Assembly (NCBI GenBank): GCA_948968885.1
Contig: CAREUR010000002.1
Coordinates: forward strand, 1-64,000
From: an uncultured Eubacteriales bacterium
Lineage (GTDB): Bacteria; Bacillota; Clostridia; Oscillospirales; Acutalibacteraceae
Direction of reading: 5' to 3'
DNA: 64,000 nucleotides
The position numbers were made by a program, and so were the translations under genes. Below the pieces are notes generated by a model. That model was not told the DNA's origin and did not search any database. It saw only the letters and a list, made by a program, of their open reading frames with translations. Within the stretch, counting starts at the first letter, position 1. The number at the start of each line of letters is the position of its first letter. Positions 17,031 through 26,192 of this stretch are shown here, one piece after another.

Positions 17031-17513
17031 TTAAGAAGGTAGATCTAGTGGTATGGGTTTTCCATCCTTATCACACAGCTTAGCAAAAGAAAAGTAAGGC
17101 ACTATTAAATCATAATTTGTTTCTATATACTTTATCAAAAGAGGAACGTTTCTTTTTTCATTTCGATTAGGAGACGGTATTTCTTGGTGCTTTATAATTA
17201 TATGTTGCCTTATCGAATTAATTATTACAAGAAGTTCATTTAAACGCACACTTTTTCCAAAATTATTGACAACTGCTTTATAAGCCCTGCTATGGTAAAA
17301 ATCAAAATCTCCAAGTTTTTTCTTTAGCTTCAAGGCTTCCTTCCCCGCTCCATAAGGTTTATTTCCATATTTAGGGATAAAAGACGGATAATAATTATTA
17401 TTATTGTTATCTACTATACAATTAGGTAAAACTGCAAATGTATTTACTGAATTAAATATGAGCAACAGTAGAAAAGATACAGATATCCTTTTCAAAAAAA
17501 CATTTTTATTCAC
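17031..17513 (-). CDS. Secreted protein of unknown function
   Basis: About 160 residues. A signal peptide (basic VNKNVFLKR then a hydrophobic stretch ending NTFA) is followed by a basic, Asn- and Tyr-rich mature part without recognisable domain. The start is uncertain. The best ribosome site, AAAGGG, precedes GTG 17513 by about 12 bases, while in-frame ATG 17525 and TTG 17537 have no usable site. It is AT-rich and lies inside a region of mobile-element debris, so it may be an acquired or decaying gene. A terminator hairpin follows it. Confidence 0.5.
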   Translation of the reverse strand: MNKNVFLKRISVSFLLLLIFNSVNTFAVLPNCIVDNNNNNYYPSFIPKYGNKPYGAGKEALKLKKKLGDFDFYHSRAYKAVVNNFGKSVRLNELLVIINSIRQHIIIKHQEIPSPNRNEKRNVPLLIKYIETNYDLIVPYFSFAKLCDKDGKPIPLDLPS

Positions 17514-17669
17514 GAATATCAACATCCCTTTAAGCAAATTATGGGCTTAATCATACAATGAAAATTTTGATTTGTCAATAATTGATTTCTGAAATAAAAA
17601 TTGCAGCAAAAAATTAACTATGAGCATTCCTAATCCATTTTAATTCGTGCTTTCAGCAGACCTTCCTTT

Positions 17670-18201
17670 GTGATTAAATCATTACACCATAGCTTTTTGC
17701 AAGCTCAAAAATTTCATCATCTTGGGGTCTTAGGCCTTTTTCCATCAATTTTCACCTTCAGAAATAAAAAAATACACGGAAAATTTTTCGCCGGTGTAAC
17801 CGTAGGGGGACCGTCGGCGTTCATATACCACGATTTACCCCAACTCGACCCCTCGGGGGGATGTTATTTCAAGAGTTCTAACACAATTTTAGTAATTGAA
17901 TTTCTGCTAAAGAGAAAAGCTTGGCAAAAGAAAAGTTCGTTGCATCCCCAATCTACAATAACCAATGTCTCTGGGAACGTTGACTGTCCAAACAAATATC
18001 AAGTTATAACGGTAAATGGCCAAGAAGTGGATGAATCAGCTGAATTCGGAGATTATTTAAAACGAAATGGAAATAATGAGGTTTGTGGAGAGCGCTGCAT
18101 CGCTTGGAAGAGCTACTGCAGATGAAAGACAGCACATAGCCAGTGCCGTGGTTGATAAATTGCGCAAAAAGTTTTTATTTTTCAAAAAAATCTCTCCTTA
18201 A
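17670..18201 (+). pseudogene. Possible degraded ORF, frame-shifted
   Basis: Two overlapping open frames run through this stretch: one from 17670 to 18125, and one from 18076 to 18201 ending with a coding-like ATADERQHIASAVVDKLRKK. Neither has a ribosome site or a domain I recognise. The best reading is a broken gene whose frame is interrupted near 18.08 kb, within the same mobile-element debris. Chance open frames are the alternative. Confidence 0.25.
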
Positions 18202-18281
18202 AAATGATATTAAAGAAATTATAATACCGGATGTAGAAAAAAAGCAAGCGTTTTTGCGGATTTTACAGAGATTTAAAATTG

Positions 18282-18310
18282 TTGCGCAGAATTTTAGTTT
18301 ATTGTATAAT
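18282..18310 (+). promoter_or_regulatory. SigA-type promoter of the double-GNAT gene
   Basis: TTGCGC at 18282-18287 and TATAAT at 18305-18310 with a 17-base spacer. It lies inside the longest possible reading frame of the GNAT gene and therefore argues for a downstream start. Confidence 0.6.
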
Positions 18311-18373
18311 ACTAATATATTTAATTTTAAAAATAACAATAATTTAAACACAACACACATTTTTGAGGAAGAG

Positions 18374-19285
18374 GTGATTGCGATTATTACGGTGGAAGAG
18401 TGGAATTCGCAAAATGACGATGTTTACAGGCCGTTTTTGGTGGATAGAATCAATAATGGTGGCGAAGACTTTGTTGCATATGGCGCCAAATGTGGCAATA
18501 TTCCGTGCGGAGCGATATATGCAAGGCTAGAGAAGTCCGATGTTGACGGGCGAACTCAGGCGAACGTGACGAGCTTTTTTGTTGTCTCTTTTTTTAGAGA
18601 GAAAGGCGCCGGTACGGACTTGCTGGACGCGCTCAAGATTAGGTTAAAGGACTTGAACGTGGATACCATACGAATTAACGCGGTTACTTCGCAGGAAAAC
18701 ATCGATCTGATGGACAAATTCTTGCAAAAGAGAGGGTTTTCGCCTGCCAGACTGCTAACGGAAGTCTATTTGTTTGAGCCGAAAGTTCTGGTTGAGAAAA
18801 ATAAAATCATAAAATCGGCGCTACAGGGCAGTTTTGACCTGCCACCGAAAATATCTTTTTTGCCCAAAAACCTTGTGAGTCCAGATTTACTCGAGAAGGT
18901 CAAAAATAAGGATGGCATAGATTATCCGGACGTGCTGTCTCCGTTTGCAAATGAGTTCAACTTGGACGACGAATGCACTCAGTTTGCGATTTTTGACGAC
19001 AGCGAGATCGTCGGTTGGGTGACGGCTTTTCGCGTTAAAGAAAGTGCAATCCTGTATCGGTCGCTGTTTATTCGGGAAGACTACCGAAAAAAAGCCCTAG
19101 GCTTTGCGCTTCTGGGAGAATGTATAAAAAAGCATGTGGCGAAGTATTCCGACAAAGGGGTGCTTTATGCGGTTGCGCTGGATAATTTAAACGCCAGAAA
19201 GCTCTTTTCGGTCTGCTTTAAGCACTATTATAAGAGCAAAAAGTACGAATTTGAGGCGATTATGGATCTTCGGCAAGGGTTCTAA
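18374..19285 (+). CDS. Tandem GNAT N-acetyltransferase-like protein
   Basis: About 303 residues holding two GNAT domains. The first has the acetyl-CoA loop region FFVVSFFREKGAGTDLLDAL and the second LYRSLFIREDYRKKALGFAL (compare Q/RxxGxG/A); the loop of the second is less canonical. Substrate unknown. The frame is open from 18143, but a promoter at 18282-18310 sits inside it and the upstream part is AT-rich and unconserved-looking. I prefer GTG 18374, which follows GAGG by five bases; GTG 18392 is also possible. The gene is followed by a hairpin terminator. Confidence 0.75.
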   Translation: MIAIITVEEWNSQNDDVYRPFLVDRINNGGEDFVAYGAKCGNIPCGAIYARLEKSDVDGRTQANVTSFFVVSFFREKGAGTDLLDALKIRLKDLNVDTIRINAVTSQENIDLMDKFLQKRGFSPARLLTEVYLFEPKVLVEKNKIIKSALQGSFDLPPKISFLPKNLVSPDLLEKVKNKDGIDYPDVLSPFANEFNLDDECTQFAIFDDSEIVGWVTAFRVKESAILYRSLFIREDYRKKALGFALLGECIKKHVAKYSDKGVLYAVALDNLNARKLFSVCFKHYYKSKKYEFEAIMDLRQGF

Positions 19286-19313
19286 ACCTATTACATATAT
19301 AAATTTTTTGGAC

Positions 19314-19339
19314 AAGCCCTAGCATCGACGGGCTTTTGT
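19314..19339 (+). terminator. Terminator of the double-GNAT gene
   Basis: AAGCCC / GGGCTT arms around a ten-base loop, then TTGTTAT. Confidence 0.65.
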
Positions 19340-19386
19340 TATATGTTTTTGCGGATATTACGAAAATTTTACGTGGAGGGATTGCT

Positions 19387-19629
19387 ATGGAAAACATTGA
19401 GAGGACGGTTCGGGAGGAACTTGGCAAGATTGTGGAGGCCGACATGATGGTTGTTTCGGCGGATGAAGACATCACGAAGCTAGCGCAGTTGGACTCTTTG
19501 AGCGTTTTGGAGCTTATGGACATTATTGAGGAACGTTTTGATATTGAAATTTCGCTGGGAGAAATTTCTAAAATAAGGACAATAGCCGACGTGGTGCGAC
19601 TTATTTCGGCACGGGCAAAAAAAGGCTAA
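19387..19629 (+). CDS. Acyl carrier protein-like (phosphopantetheine-binding) protein
   Basis: 80 residues, acidic, four-helix ACP fold. The phosphopantetheine serine lies in LDSLSVLELM (about residue 38) and is followed by IIEERFDIEIS, the conserved helix II. It starts at ATG 19387 after GTGGAGGG. It stands alone: no fab genes, synthetase or ACP synthase are adjacent. It could be a fatty-acid ACP or a specialised carrier, for instance for D-alanyl transfer or a small product. The position after the GNAT gene may be coincidental because a terminator separates them. Confidence 0.88.
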   Translation: MENIERTVREELGKIVEADMMVVSADEDITKLAQLDSLSVLELMDIIEERFDIEISLGEISKIRTIADVVRLISARAKKG

Positions 19630-19739
19630 CGATCGGCCGTTTATTATTACCAAAAATAGTAGGCAATTTTTGAGTGAAAAATATCATAATTTTGGCATAA
19701 TTAATAAAAATATTTCTGAGAATTCTAACAAAAAAAGGG

Positions 19740-19767
19740 TTGATTTTGTCGAATTTTGTGTTATAAT
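19740..19767 (+). promoter_or_regulatory. Promoter and long structured leader of the surface protein gene
   Basis: TTGATT (19740-19745) and TATAAT (19762-19767), 16-base spacer. The leader of about 250 bases to the start codon at 20024 contains two clean hairpins: TTTAAACT/AGTTTAAA near 19820-19845 and GCAATTT/AAATTGC near 19896-19917. I do not recognise a known riboswitch, and no gene is present in 19630-20023. Confidence 0.55.
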
Positions 19768-20023
19768 TAACACATTGGCAAAACAGTTATGTTTTTTTAA
19801 GCTGAAGGGAGGGCATTTATATTTAAACTGAACAAGTTTAAACTCAAAAGGTGTTATGCAGCAAAAAAAGCTGAAATAAAAAAGGGGGAGGCGCAATTTA
19901 GCCAATAAAATTGCATGTTACTCTTTCTCGGAGAAAATAAAAATTATCTTTGGGGAATTTTATGTGCAAAAAATTTTATTTTCAGAAATTAATTTTATTG
20001 ATTAAGAAAGGACTGATTTATTA

Positions 20024-21457
20024 ATGAAAGGAAAAATTTTTAAAAGGGTAGCTAGCGCAATGCTAGGTTTGATGGTTGCATTTGCTGCAATTGGTGTAAA
20101 CACTGCTTTTGCAGGGGGCGATGTTAACATAGACGACACAAAGCTAGAACTTAATGCTTATAATTTTATTGATACGGGCATAGCTAAAGATGACCGAGTA
20201 AGCTTTTCTTTGGCCATGACTATAAAACCCAAAAACGCAGCAGATAACGGAAAAACTGTTTCCGTTGATGGTGTTAAATTATGTTTTACAGAAAAAAGCA
20301 ATTTATTTACAGCAGATGGAACGTTTGTCCCTACTTTTTTAAGTTCAGGTGACTTAGGAAGGTGTGTGGCACAATGTAATACAAATGCTACTGGCTATAA
20401 ATCTGAGGCTCTTTTGATATTTTGTGATGAGAATGGAACACCGGTTAGCAGGGTCTTAACTATTGGCAAAACTTATTACTTAGGTGATTACTGGACTAAA
20501 TGGTACGCACAAGTAAATGATAAAGAGAAAGTTGAGATTAGTTTTCCAAGCGATTTAAATGTCATTCAGATGGGAAGTGACGATTCAGATGAAATGGACA
20601 ATGACGCAGAGTTTACCTTCTATGCTTGCGACCACTCAGACAAGCCAATATACACTCCTATAGATGAGAACAGGCATAGAAAGGTATGCTCAAGGCCTGG
20701 GTGCAACTTCGCAGTGGAAGATAGCCATAACTTTAGTGGCGCACAAGTGATAGCAGCAACGGATGATACTTTAGGTTCTCAATATACGATTTGTTCCGAT
20801 TGTTTTTATATTAACCATACTAAAGTAAATAGAAAGGCAGGCACTACGCCCAAATATATGTCAGACGGCAAAGGCGGAAAAATGAATATCTCTGCTTATA
20901 GTGGTTTAAACAAAGCTAGCGTAAAAGGGGTTATAGTACAAGACCCGTTGGGCGAACTTGGTGGCCAAAAGATGGTATTAAAAGCTACAGAAGCTACAGC
21001 AGACAGCCCAGTACGTAAAAATATCGCTTCTAAAATAAGCGCAGACGATATGGTTTGTACATTTACTATTGAAGTAAATGACAAAATTGTAAAATCTGAT
21101 GATATAAAGGATAGCTTGCGCATACTATACCCGGTTCCAGCAGGAATGGCTCCTAGTGTTTTCGCACAATTTTTAGAAGATATCGGGGTAACGGGTGAAT
21201 TTGACCCACAATCAGAAAAAATTAATGACATAGAGTACATAGCAGTTTGGTCAAAAACAGTAGGCCCATATGTTCTGCCAAATGGCGCAGCAGCTGCAGC
21301 AGGTACAAATGGTGCTAACAAAACTACTACAACAAGCACTAGCGGAAAATCTGCAAAGACTGGTGACGCTGCCGGAATGGTATGCCTAGCTGCTTCGGGA
21401 TTGCTGGTAGTTGCTGGACTGTACATGGAACTCATGAAAAAGAAAAAAAACGCTTAA
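20024..21457 (+). CDS. Secreted, sortase-type cell-wall anchored protein (SAKTG signal)
   Basis: 477 residues. A signal peptide (MKGKIFKRVASAMLGLMVAF..., cleavage near NTAFA, residue 26) precedes an extracellular part with no catalytic domain that I recognise. Around residues 205-270 Cys/His pairs appear (CDHSDK, HRKVCSRPGCNF, YTICSDCFY) like the small zinc-ribbon-like modules of clostridial surface proteins. The C-terminus is a sorting signal: SAKTG (443-447) after a Thr/Ser linker, then a hydrophobic helix and MKKKKNA. It should be anchored to peptidoglycan by a sortase that accepts a variant of LPxTG. ATG 20024 follows AAAGGA. A perfect terminator follows. Confidence 0.88.
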   Translation: MKGKIFKRVASAMLGLMVAFAAIGVNTAFAGGDVNIDDTKLELNAYNFIDTGIAKDDRVSFSLAMTIKPKNAADNGKTVSVDGVKLCFTEKSNLFTADGTFVPTFLSSGDLGRCVAQCNTNATGYKSEALLIFCDENGTPVSRVLTIGKTYYLGDYWTKWYAQVNDKEKVEISFPSDLNVIQMGSDDSDEMDNDAEFTFYACDHSDKPIYTPIDENRHRKVCSRPGCNFAVEDSHNFSGAQVIAATDDTLGSQYTICSDCFYINHTKVNRKAGTTPKYMSDGKGGKMNISAYSGLNKASVKGVIVQDPLGELGGQKMVLKATEATADSPVRKNIASKISADDMVCTFTIEVNDKIVKSDDIKDSLRILYPVPAGMAPSVFAQFLEDIGVTGEFDPQSEKINDIEYIAVWSKTVGPYVLPNGAAAAAGTNGANKTTTTSTSGKSAKTGDAAGMVCLAASGLLVVAGLYMELMKKKKNA

Positions 21458-21480
21458 GTTCTTCCTTCTAAAATAATTAA

Positions 21481-21511
21481 AAACCACACAGAATCTTGTG
21501 TGGTTTTTGTT
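21481..21511 (+). terminator. Terminator of the surface protein gene
   Basis: Perfect 10-bp arms AAACCACACA (21481-21490) and TGTGTGGTTT (21497-21506) with a six-base loop and a T tract. Confidence 0.88.
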
Positions 21512-21531
21512 TTGCGCATAAAAAATATCGA

Positions 21532-22104
21532 CTAAATTAGGACTTCGCCATATGTGGGTCCTGCTACGATACCGGCAGCATTGGCTTCGTCGGTGTCTAT
21601 ATGCATGGCCGGCGCGAAGTTTTTGCTTACGCGGACTATCACATTCTCAAACGTCAACGAACGATGCTCTGTCTGCACCGCCACCCGTACGGTTTGCCCA
21701 TCGGAGAGGTTATGAGCCTTAGCAGAGTCTGGGTCCATATGAATATGCCGTTTAGCGATGATGACTCCGTGCGGAATTTCGAGCTTTCCATTTGGCCCAA
21801 CCAACACGCAGCCGGGAGTCCCCTCTAAGTTGCCGGAATCTCGGACGGGAACGCTCAAACCCAGATTTATCGAGTCGGTGAGCGAGACCTCCACCTGAGT
21901 TTGTGCTCTTAGTGGCCCGAGCACCGCCACTTTAGCGAATTTATTTTTTGGGCCGACGACCTCTAGCCGCGCGGTACTTACGAATTCGCCGGGCTGAGAG
22001 AGCTCCTTTTGGACCACGAGCCCCGCTCCGAGGCCGAACAAGACTTCAAAGTCGCTGCGAGACAAGTGGATATGCCGCGCAGAAGTTTCGACTAAAATTT
22101 TCAC
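21532..22104 (-). CDS. pduL: Phosphate propanoyltransferase / phosphotransacetylase PduL
   Basis: Zinc enzyme that exchanges acyl-CoA and acyl-phosphate, allowing ATP formation with an acetate or propionate kinase. 190 residues with two related beta-barrel halves. Metal-ligand motifs are TSARHIHLS (about 8-16), AKRHIHMDPD (mid-protein) and MHIDTDEANAAG near the end. There is no N-terminal encapsulation peptide and no microcompartment shell gene nearby, so it probably works in the cytosol as the fermentation phosphotransacetylase. GTG 22104 follows GAGGTGATT. Divergent from rpoB. Confidence 0.93.
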   Translation of the reverse strand: MKILVETSARHIHLSRSDFEVLFGLGAGLVVQKELSQPGEFVSTARLEVVGPKNKFAKVAVLGPLRAQTQVEVSLTDSINLGLSVPVRDSGNLEGTPGCVLVGPNGKLEIPHGVIIAKRHIHMDPDSAKAHNLSDGQTVRVAVQTEHRSLTFENVIVRVSKNFAPAMHIDTDEANAAGIVAGPTYGEVLI

Positions 22105-22202
22105 AAAAAATCACCTCAAAGCAAAAATGCTGGTCAGACCGTTATTTACAAGATATTTCGCACGCCTTGCAAAAATGATTAAAATAAAAATGCTAAAAAT
22201 GC

Positions 22203-22231
22203 TTGACTTTTTAGGGCGTTTGTAATAAAAT
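22203..22231 (+). promoter_or_regulatory. SigA-type promoter of rpoBC
   Basis: TTGACT at 22203-22208 and TAAAAT at 22226-22231, spacer 17. The leader of about 185 bases to rpoB contains a GC-rich patch (22340-22380) but no recognised regulatory RNA or ORF. Confidence 0.7.
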
Positions 22232-22426
22232 AATATACTGCATTAAAAATAGATTTTTGAAGCTTAAATAGATTAATTATAGCACCATTTTGACAAAAAA
22301 TCAAGGGTTTGTTTTAAATTTTGTGTTAATTATTATGATTGGGCACTTTGCGCGGTGATGTGCGGATCTGCGGCCCGATTGTATTATTGAATATTGACAA
22401 AAGGATGAATTGGAGTGGGTAAACCT

Positions 22427-25400
22427 ATGCTGAATGTCAAACCTGTGCGGATGGGCAAAAATGTAAGGATGAGTTTTTCTAGAATTGACGAGGTTTTAGA
22501 GATGCCAAACCTTATTGAGGTCCAGAAGAAATCGTATCGGTGGTTTCTTGACGAGGGTCTGAAGGACGTTTTTAAGGATATTTCGGGCATTACCGATTAT
22601 ACGGGCAACTTGGTTTTAGATTTTCTCGACTATCATTTGGACATGGACCGTCCGAACTACAGTGTTGCAGAATGCAAAGAGCGAGATGCTACCTACTCTG
22701 CCGCCCTACGGGTGAAGGTGCGGCTTTTGAATAAGGAAAATGGCGAGATTAAGGAGTCGGAAGTCTTTATGGGCGACTTCCCTCTTATGACCGACAGCGG
22801 CACGTTCATCATTAACGGTGCGGAACGTGTTGTTGTTTCGCAGCTTATTCGGTCCCCTGGCGTTTATTTTAAGATGGAGCACGACAAAACGGGCAAAGAG
22901 CTGTTTAGTTCGACGGTTATCCCGAACCGCGGCGCCTGGCTTGAGTATGAGAACGATGTTAACGATGTTTTTTACGTTCGCATCGATAAGAATCGCAAGA
23001 TCCCGATTACGGTGTTTATTCGCGCGCTTGGGCTTGGGACAACCGACGAGATTATCGATTATTTCGGCCGCGATGAGCGCATTTTAGCTACGATAGAGAA
23101 GGATCCTTGTAATAATTCGGAAGAGGCCCTTTTGGAGCTATATCGCAAGCTGAGGCCCACGGAGCCGCCAACTTTGGACAGCGCTAAGGCACATTTGGAC
23201 GCTTTGTTTTTTGATGAGAGAAGATACGATTTGTCGCGGGTGGGGCGGTATAAGTACAACAAGAAGTTGGGGATCTCTGGCAGGCTGACGGGTCGGGTGA
23301 TATCTCAACCCATTGTTAATCCCCGTACTGGCGAAATTATGGCCGATGCTGGCGAGACGATTTCTTTTGAAAAGGCTGGCAAGATCGAGAATGCCGGCGT
23401 TGCGGTTGCTTATGTTCAGGACGAGGACCGCGAGGTTAAGGTGATTTCGAACGGCATGGTGGACATAGGTTGCTATGTTGACTTTGACGCGAAGGCAGAA
23501 TGCGGCGTGAAGGAGAAGGTTCGGTTTAGCGTTTTGATGGAGATTTTGGAAGCTTCTGGCTCTGACGACGAGCTCAAAGAGGCTATTGTTGCGCGTTTGG
23601 GCGAGCTTGTTCCGAATTATATCACTATTGACGACATTTTTGCATCGATTAATTATATGAATTGCCTTGCCTGCGGCGTTGGCGTGACGGATGATATTGA
23701 CCATTTGGGGAATAGGCGCGTTAGATCGGTTGGCGAGCTGTTGCAAAATCAGTTTAGGATCGGATTGTCGCGGTTGGAGAGGGTTATTCGTGAAAGAATG
23801 ACGCTTCAGGCGCAGGATTTGGAGATGTTGACTCCGCAATCTTTGATAAACATTCGGCCGGTTGTTGCGGCTATCAAGGAGTTTTTTGGGCTGTCGCAGT
23901 TGTCTCAGTTTATGGATCAGACGAACCCGTTGGCCGAGCTGACTCACAAGAGGCGGCTTTCTGCGTTGGGACCTGGCGGACTTTCTAGAGATAGAGCCGG
24001 TTTTGAGGTCCGTGACGTTCACTATAGCCATTATGGCCGCATGTGTCCGATTGAGACGCCTGAAGGTCCTAATATTGGCTTGATTTCTTACTTGGCGACG
24101 TTTGCGAGGATCAACGAGTACGGCTTTGTTGAGGCCCCTTTTAGGAAGGTCGATAAGGCGCGGGGCGTGGTGACTTCGGAGGTTGTCTACATGACGGCCG
24201 ATGTGGAGGACGAATTCATCGTGGCGCAGGCTAATGAACCGCTTGATGAAGAGGGCCATTTTGTGAATGCTAAGGTTAACGGCCGGTATCGCGATAGTTT
24301 TGTGGAAGTGGAGAGCGATCGAGCCGACTATATGGACATTTGTCCGCGGATGGTTATGTCTGTGGCTACTGCGATGATTCCTTTTTTGGAGAACGACGAC
24401 GCAAACCGCGCTTTGATGGGCTCGAACATGCAGCGGCAGGCTGTGCCTTTGCTTAAGACGGAGGCGCCTATTGTTGGTACGGGCATGGAGTACAAGGCTG
24501 GCGTGGATTCGGGCGTTTGCGTGATTTCTAAGGGCGACGGCGTTGTGGAGAGTGTTTGCGCGAATGAGATTACAGTTAATTACGATTCTGGCGAGGTGGA
24601 GACCTTTAAGGTTACCAAGTTTATGCGGTCAAATCAGGGAACTTGCGTTAATCAGGTGCCTGTGGTGAGTCAGGGACAGCGCGTCGAGAAAGGCGAGGTT
24701 TTGGCCGACGGACCGGCGATTAACAATGGTGAAGTTAGCTTGGGCAAGAATGTGCTCATTGGTTTCATGACTTGGGAGGGCTATAACTACGAGGATGCCG
24801 TGCTTATCAGCGAGAAGATCGTCCGCGATGACGTTTATACCTCGATTCATATTGAGGAGTACGAGACTGAAGCCCGCGACACTAAGCTTGGTCCGGAGGA
24901 GATTACTAGAGATATCCCGAATGTTGGCGAAGATGCTTTGAAAGACCTTGATGAGATGGGTATAATCCGCGTTGGAACGGAAGTTCAGGCGGGTGACGTT
25001 TTGGTCGGCAAGGTTACGCCTAAGGGTGAGACTGAACTTACGGCTGAAGAACGCCTACTTCGCGCCATTTTTGGTGAGAAGGCTAGGGAAGTTCGCGATA
25101 CCTCTTTGCGTGTGCCGCACGGTGAATACGGTATTGTTGTTGACGTGAAGGTGTTTACGCGCGCGAATTGCGACGAGCTACAGCCGGGCGTGAATAAGGT
25201 TGTGCGCTGCTACATTGCGCAAAAGCGCAAGATTTCGGTTGGTGACAAGATGGCCGGTCGGCACGGGAACAAGGGCGTTGTTTCGCGGATTTTGCCAGTT
25301 GAGGATATGCCGTTTTTGCCGGATGGAACGCCGCTTGATATCGTTTTGAACCCGCTTGGTGTGCCTTCTCGTATGAATATTGGTCAGGTTTTGGAGGTCC

Positions 25401-26176
25401 ATCTTGGCTACGCGGCGAAGGCTTTGGGCTGGAAGATCATGACGCCCGTTTTTGACGGCGCCCACGAAGAGGACATTTTTGAATGCTTTAGGCAGGCTGG
25501 GCTCAGTGAGGACGGCAAGACTTGGCTGAAGGACGGCCGCACGGGCGAGTATTTTGACAACCCCGTGACGGTGGGATATATGTATTATTTGAAGCTGCAC
25601 CACTTGGTTGATGATAAGATTCATGCGCGGTCTACCGGGCCTTATTCGCTTGTCACTCAGCAACCTTTGGGCGGTAAGGCGCAGTTTGGCGGTCAGCGCT
25701 TTGGTGAGATGGAAGTTTGGGCCTTGGAGGCTTACGGTGCGGCGTACACTTTGCAGGAAATTTTGACGGTTAAATCGGACGACGTTGTCGGTAGAGTCAA
25801 GACTTATGAGGCGATTGTTAAGGGGCAGAATATTCCGAAGCCCGGCATTCCGGAGTCGTTTAAGGTTTTGATTAAAGAGCTGCAGTCTTTGGGGCTCGAT
25901 GTGAAGGTCTTGAACAAGGACGAGGAGGAGATCGACTTAAAGCAGACGTTTGACGATGACGATAATATGGGCTTGGCTCCGGCTGGCGGCGACTTTCATG
26001 AGGAGGAAGTGGTTACTTCTTTGGACGGGTTTAGCTTGGAGGACGACCCCGAGGGGAACAACATGTTCGATGAGTCCAGTGTTGTTGACGATTCTGACGA
26101 CGATGATGACTTTGAGGATGAGCTGAACGAAGTTTTTGACGATGCGGATATACCGGCGGCAGATCAAGATTTTTAG
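22427..26176 (+). CDS. rpoB: DNA-directed RNA polymerase subunit beta
   Basis: Catalytic-core subunit, about 1249 residues, full length. The rifampicin cluster reads [20 protein letters not shown] followed by SALGPGG, with the susceptible-type Asp, His and Ser residues. Other landmarks are [13 protein letters not shown] and [12 protein letters not shown]. The C-terminus carries an acidic Asp/Glu-rich tail of about 70 residues, as in related Clostridia. ATG 22427 ([11 protein letters not shown]) aligns with the usual protein start and follows GGAG; GTG 22415 behind AAGGA is an alternative. rplJ and rplL are not upstream, where pduL lies instead. rpoC follows after 16 bases. Confidence 0.98.
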   Translation: MLNVKPVRMGKNVRMSFSRIDEVLEMPNLIEVQKKSYRWFLDEGLKDVFKDISGITDYTGNLVLDFLDYHLDMDRPNYSVAECKERDATYSAALRVKVRLLNKENGEIKESEVFMGDFPLMTDSGTFIINGAERVVVSQLIRSPGVYFKMEHDKTGKELFSSTVIPNRGAWLEYENDVNDVFYVRIDKNRKIPITVFIRALGLGTTDEIIDYFGRDERILATIEKDPCNNSEEALLELYRKLRPTEPPTLDSAKAHLDALFFDERRYDLSRVGRYKYNKKLGISGRLTGRVISQPIVNPRTGEIMADAGETISFEKAGKIENAGVAVAYVQDEDREVKVISNGMVDIGCYVDFDAKAECGVKEKVRFSVLMEILEASGSDDELKEAIVARLGELVPNYITIDDIFASINYMNCLACGVGVTDDIDHLGNRRVRSVGELLQNQFRIGLSRLERVIRERMTLQAQDLEMLTPQSLINIRPVVAAIKEFFGLSQLSQFMDQTNPLAELTHKRRLSALGPGGLSRDRAGFEVRDVHYSHYGRMCPIETPEGPNIGLISYLATFARINEYGFVEAPFRKVDKARGVVTSEVVYMTADVEDEFIVAQANEPLDEEGHFVNAKVNGRYRDSFVEVESDRADYMDICPRMVMSVATAMIPFLENDDANRALMGSNMQRQAVPLLKTEAPIVGTGMEYKAGVDSGVCVISKGDGVVESVCANEITVNYDSGEVETFKVTKFMRSNQGTCVNQVPVVSQGQRVEKGEVLADGPAINNGEVSLGKNVLIGFMTWEGYNYEDAVLISEKIVRDDVYTSIHIEEYETEARDTKLGPEEITRDIPNVGEDALKDLDEMGIIRVGTEVQAGDVLVGKVTPKGETELTAEERLLRAIFGEKAREVRDTSLRVPHGEYGIVVDVKVFTRANCDELQPGVNKVVRCYIAQKRKISVGDKMAGRHGNKGVVSRILPVEDMPFLPDGTPLDIVLNPLGVPSRMNIGQVLEVHLGYAAKALGWKIMTPVFDGAHEEDIFECFRQAGLSEDGKTWLKDGRTGEYFDNPVTVGYMYYLKLHHLVDDKIHARSTGPYSLVTQQPLGGKAQFGGQRFGEMEVWALEAYGAAYTLQEILTVKSDDVVGRVKTYEAIVKGQNIPKPGIPESFKVLIKELQSLGLDVKVLNKDEEEIDLKQTFDDDDNMGLAPAGGDFHEEEVVTSLDGFSLEDDPEGNNMFDESSVVDDSDDDDDFEDELNEVFDDADIPAADQDF

Positions 26177-26192
26177 GGGGTTGCAGCTAATA

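Noticed and set aside
19775..20023. A c-di-GMP or other known riboswitch in the leader of the surface protein
   Set aside because: Hairpins are clear, but the conserved cores of the classes I know are not present, so no class is assigned.
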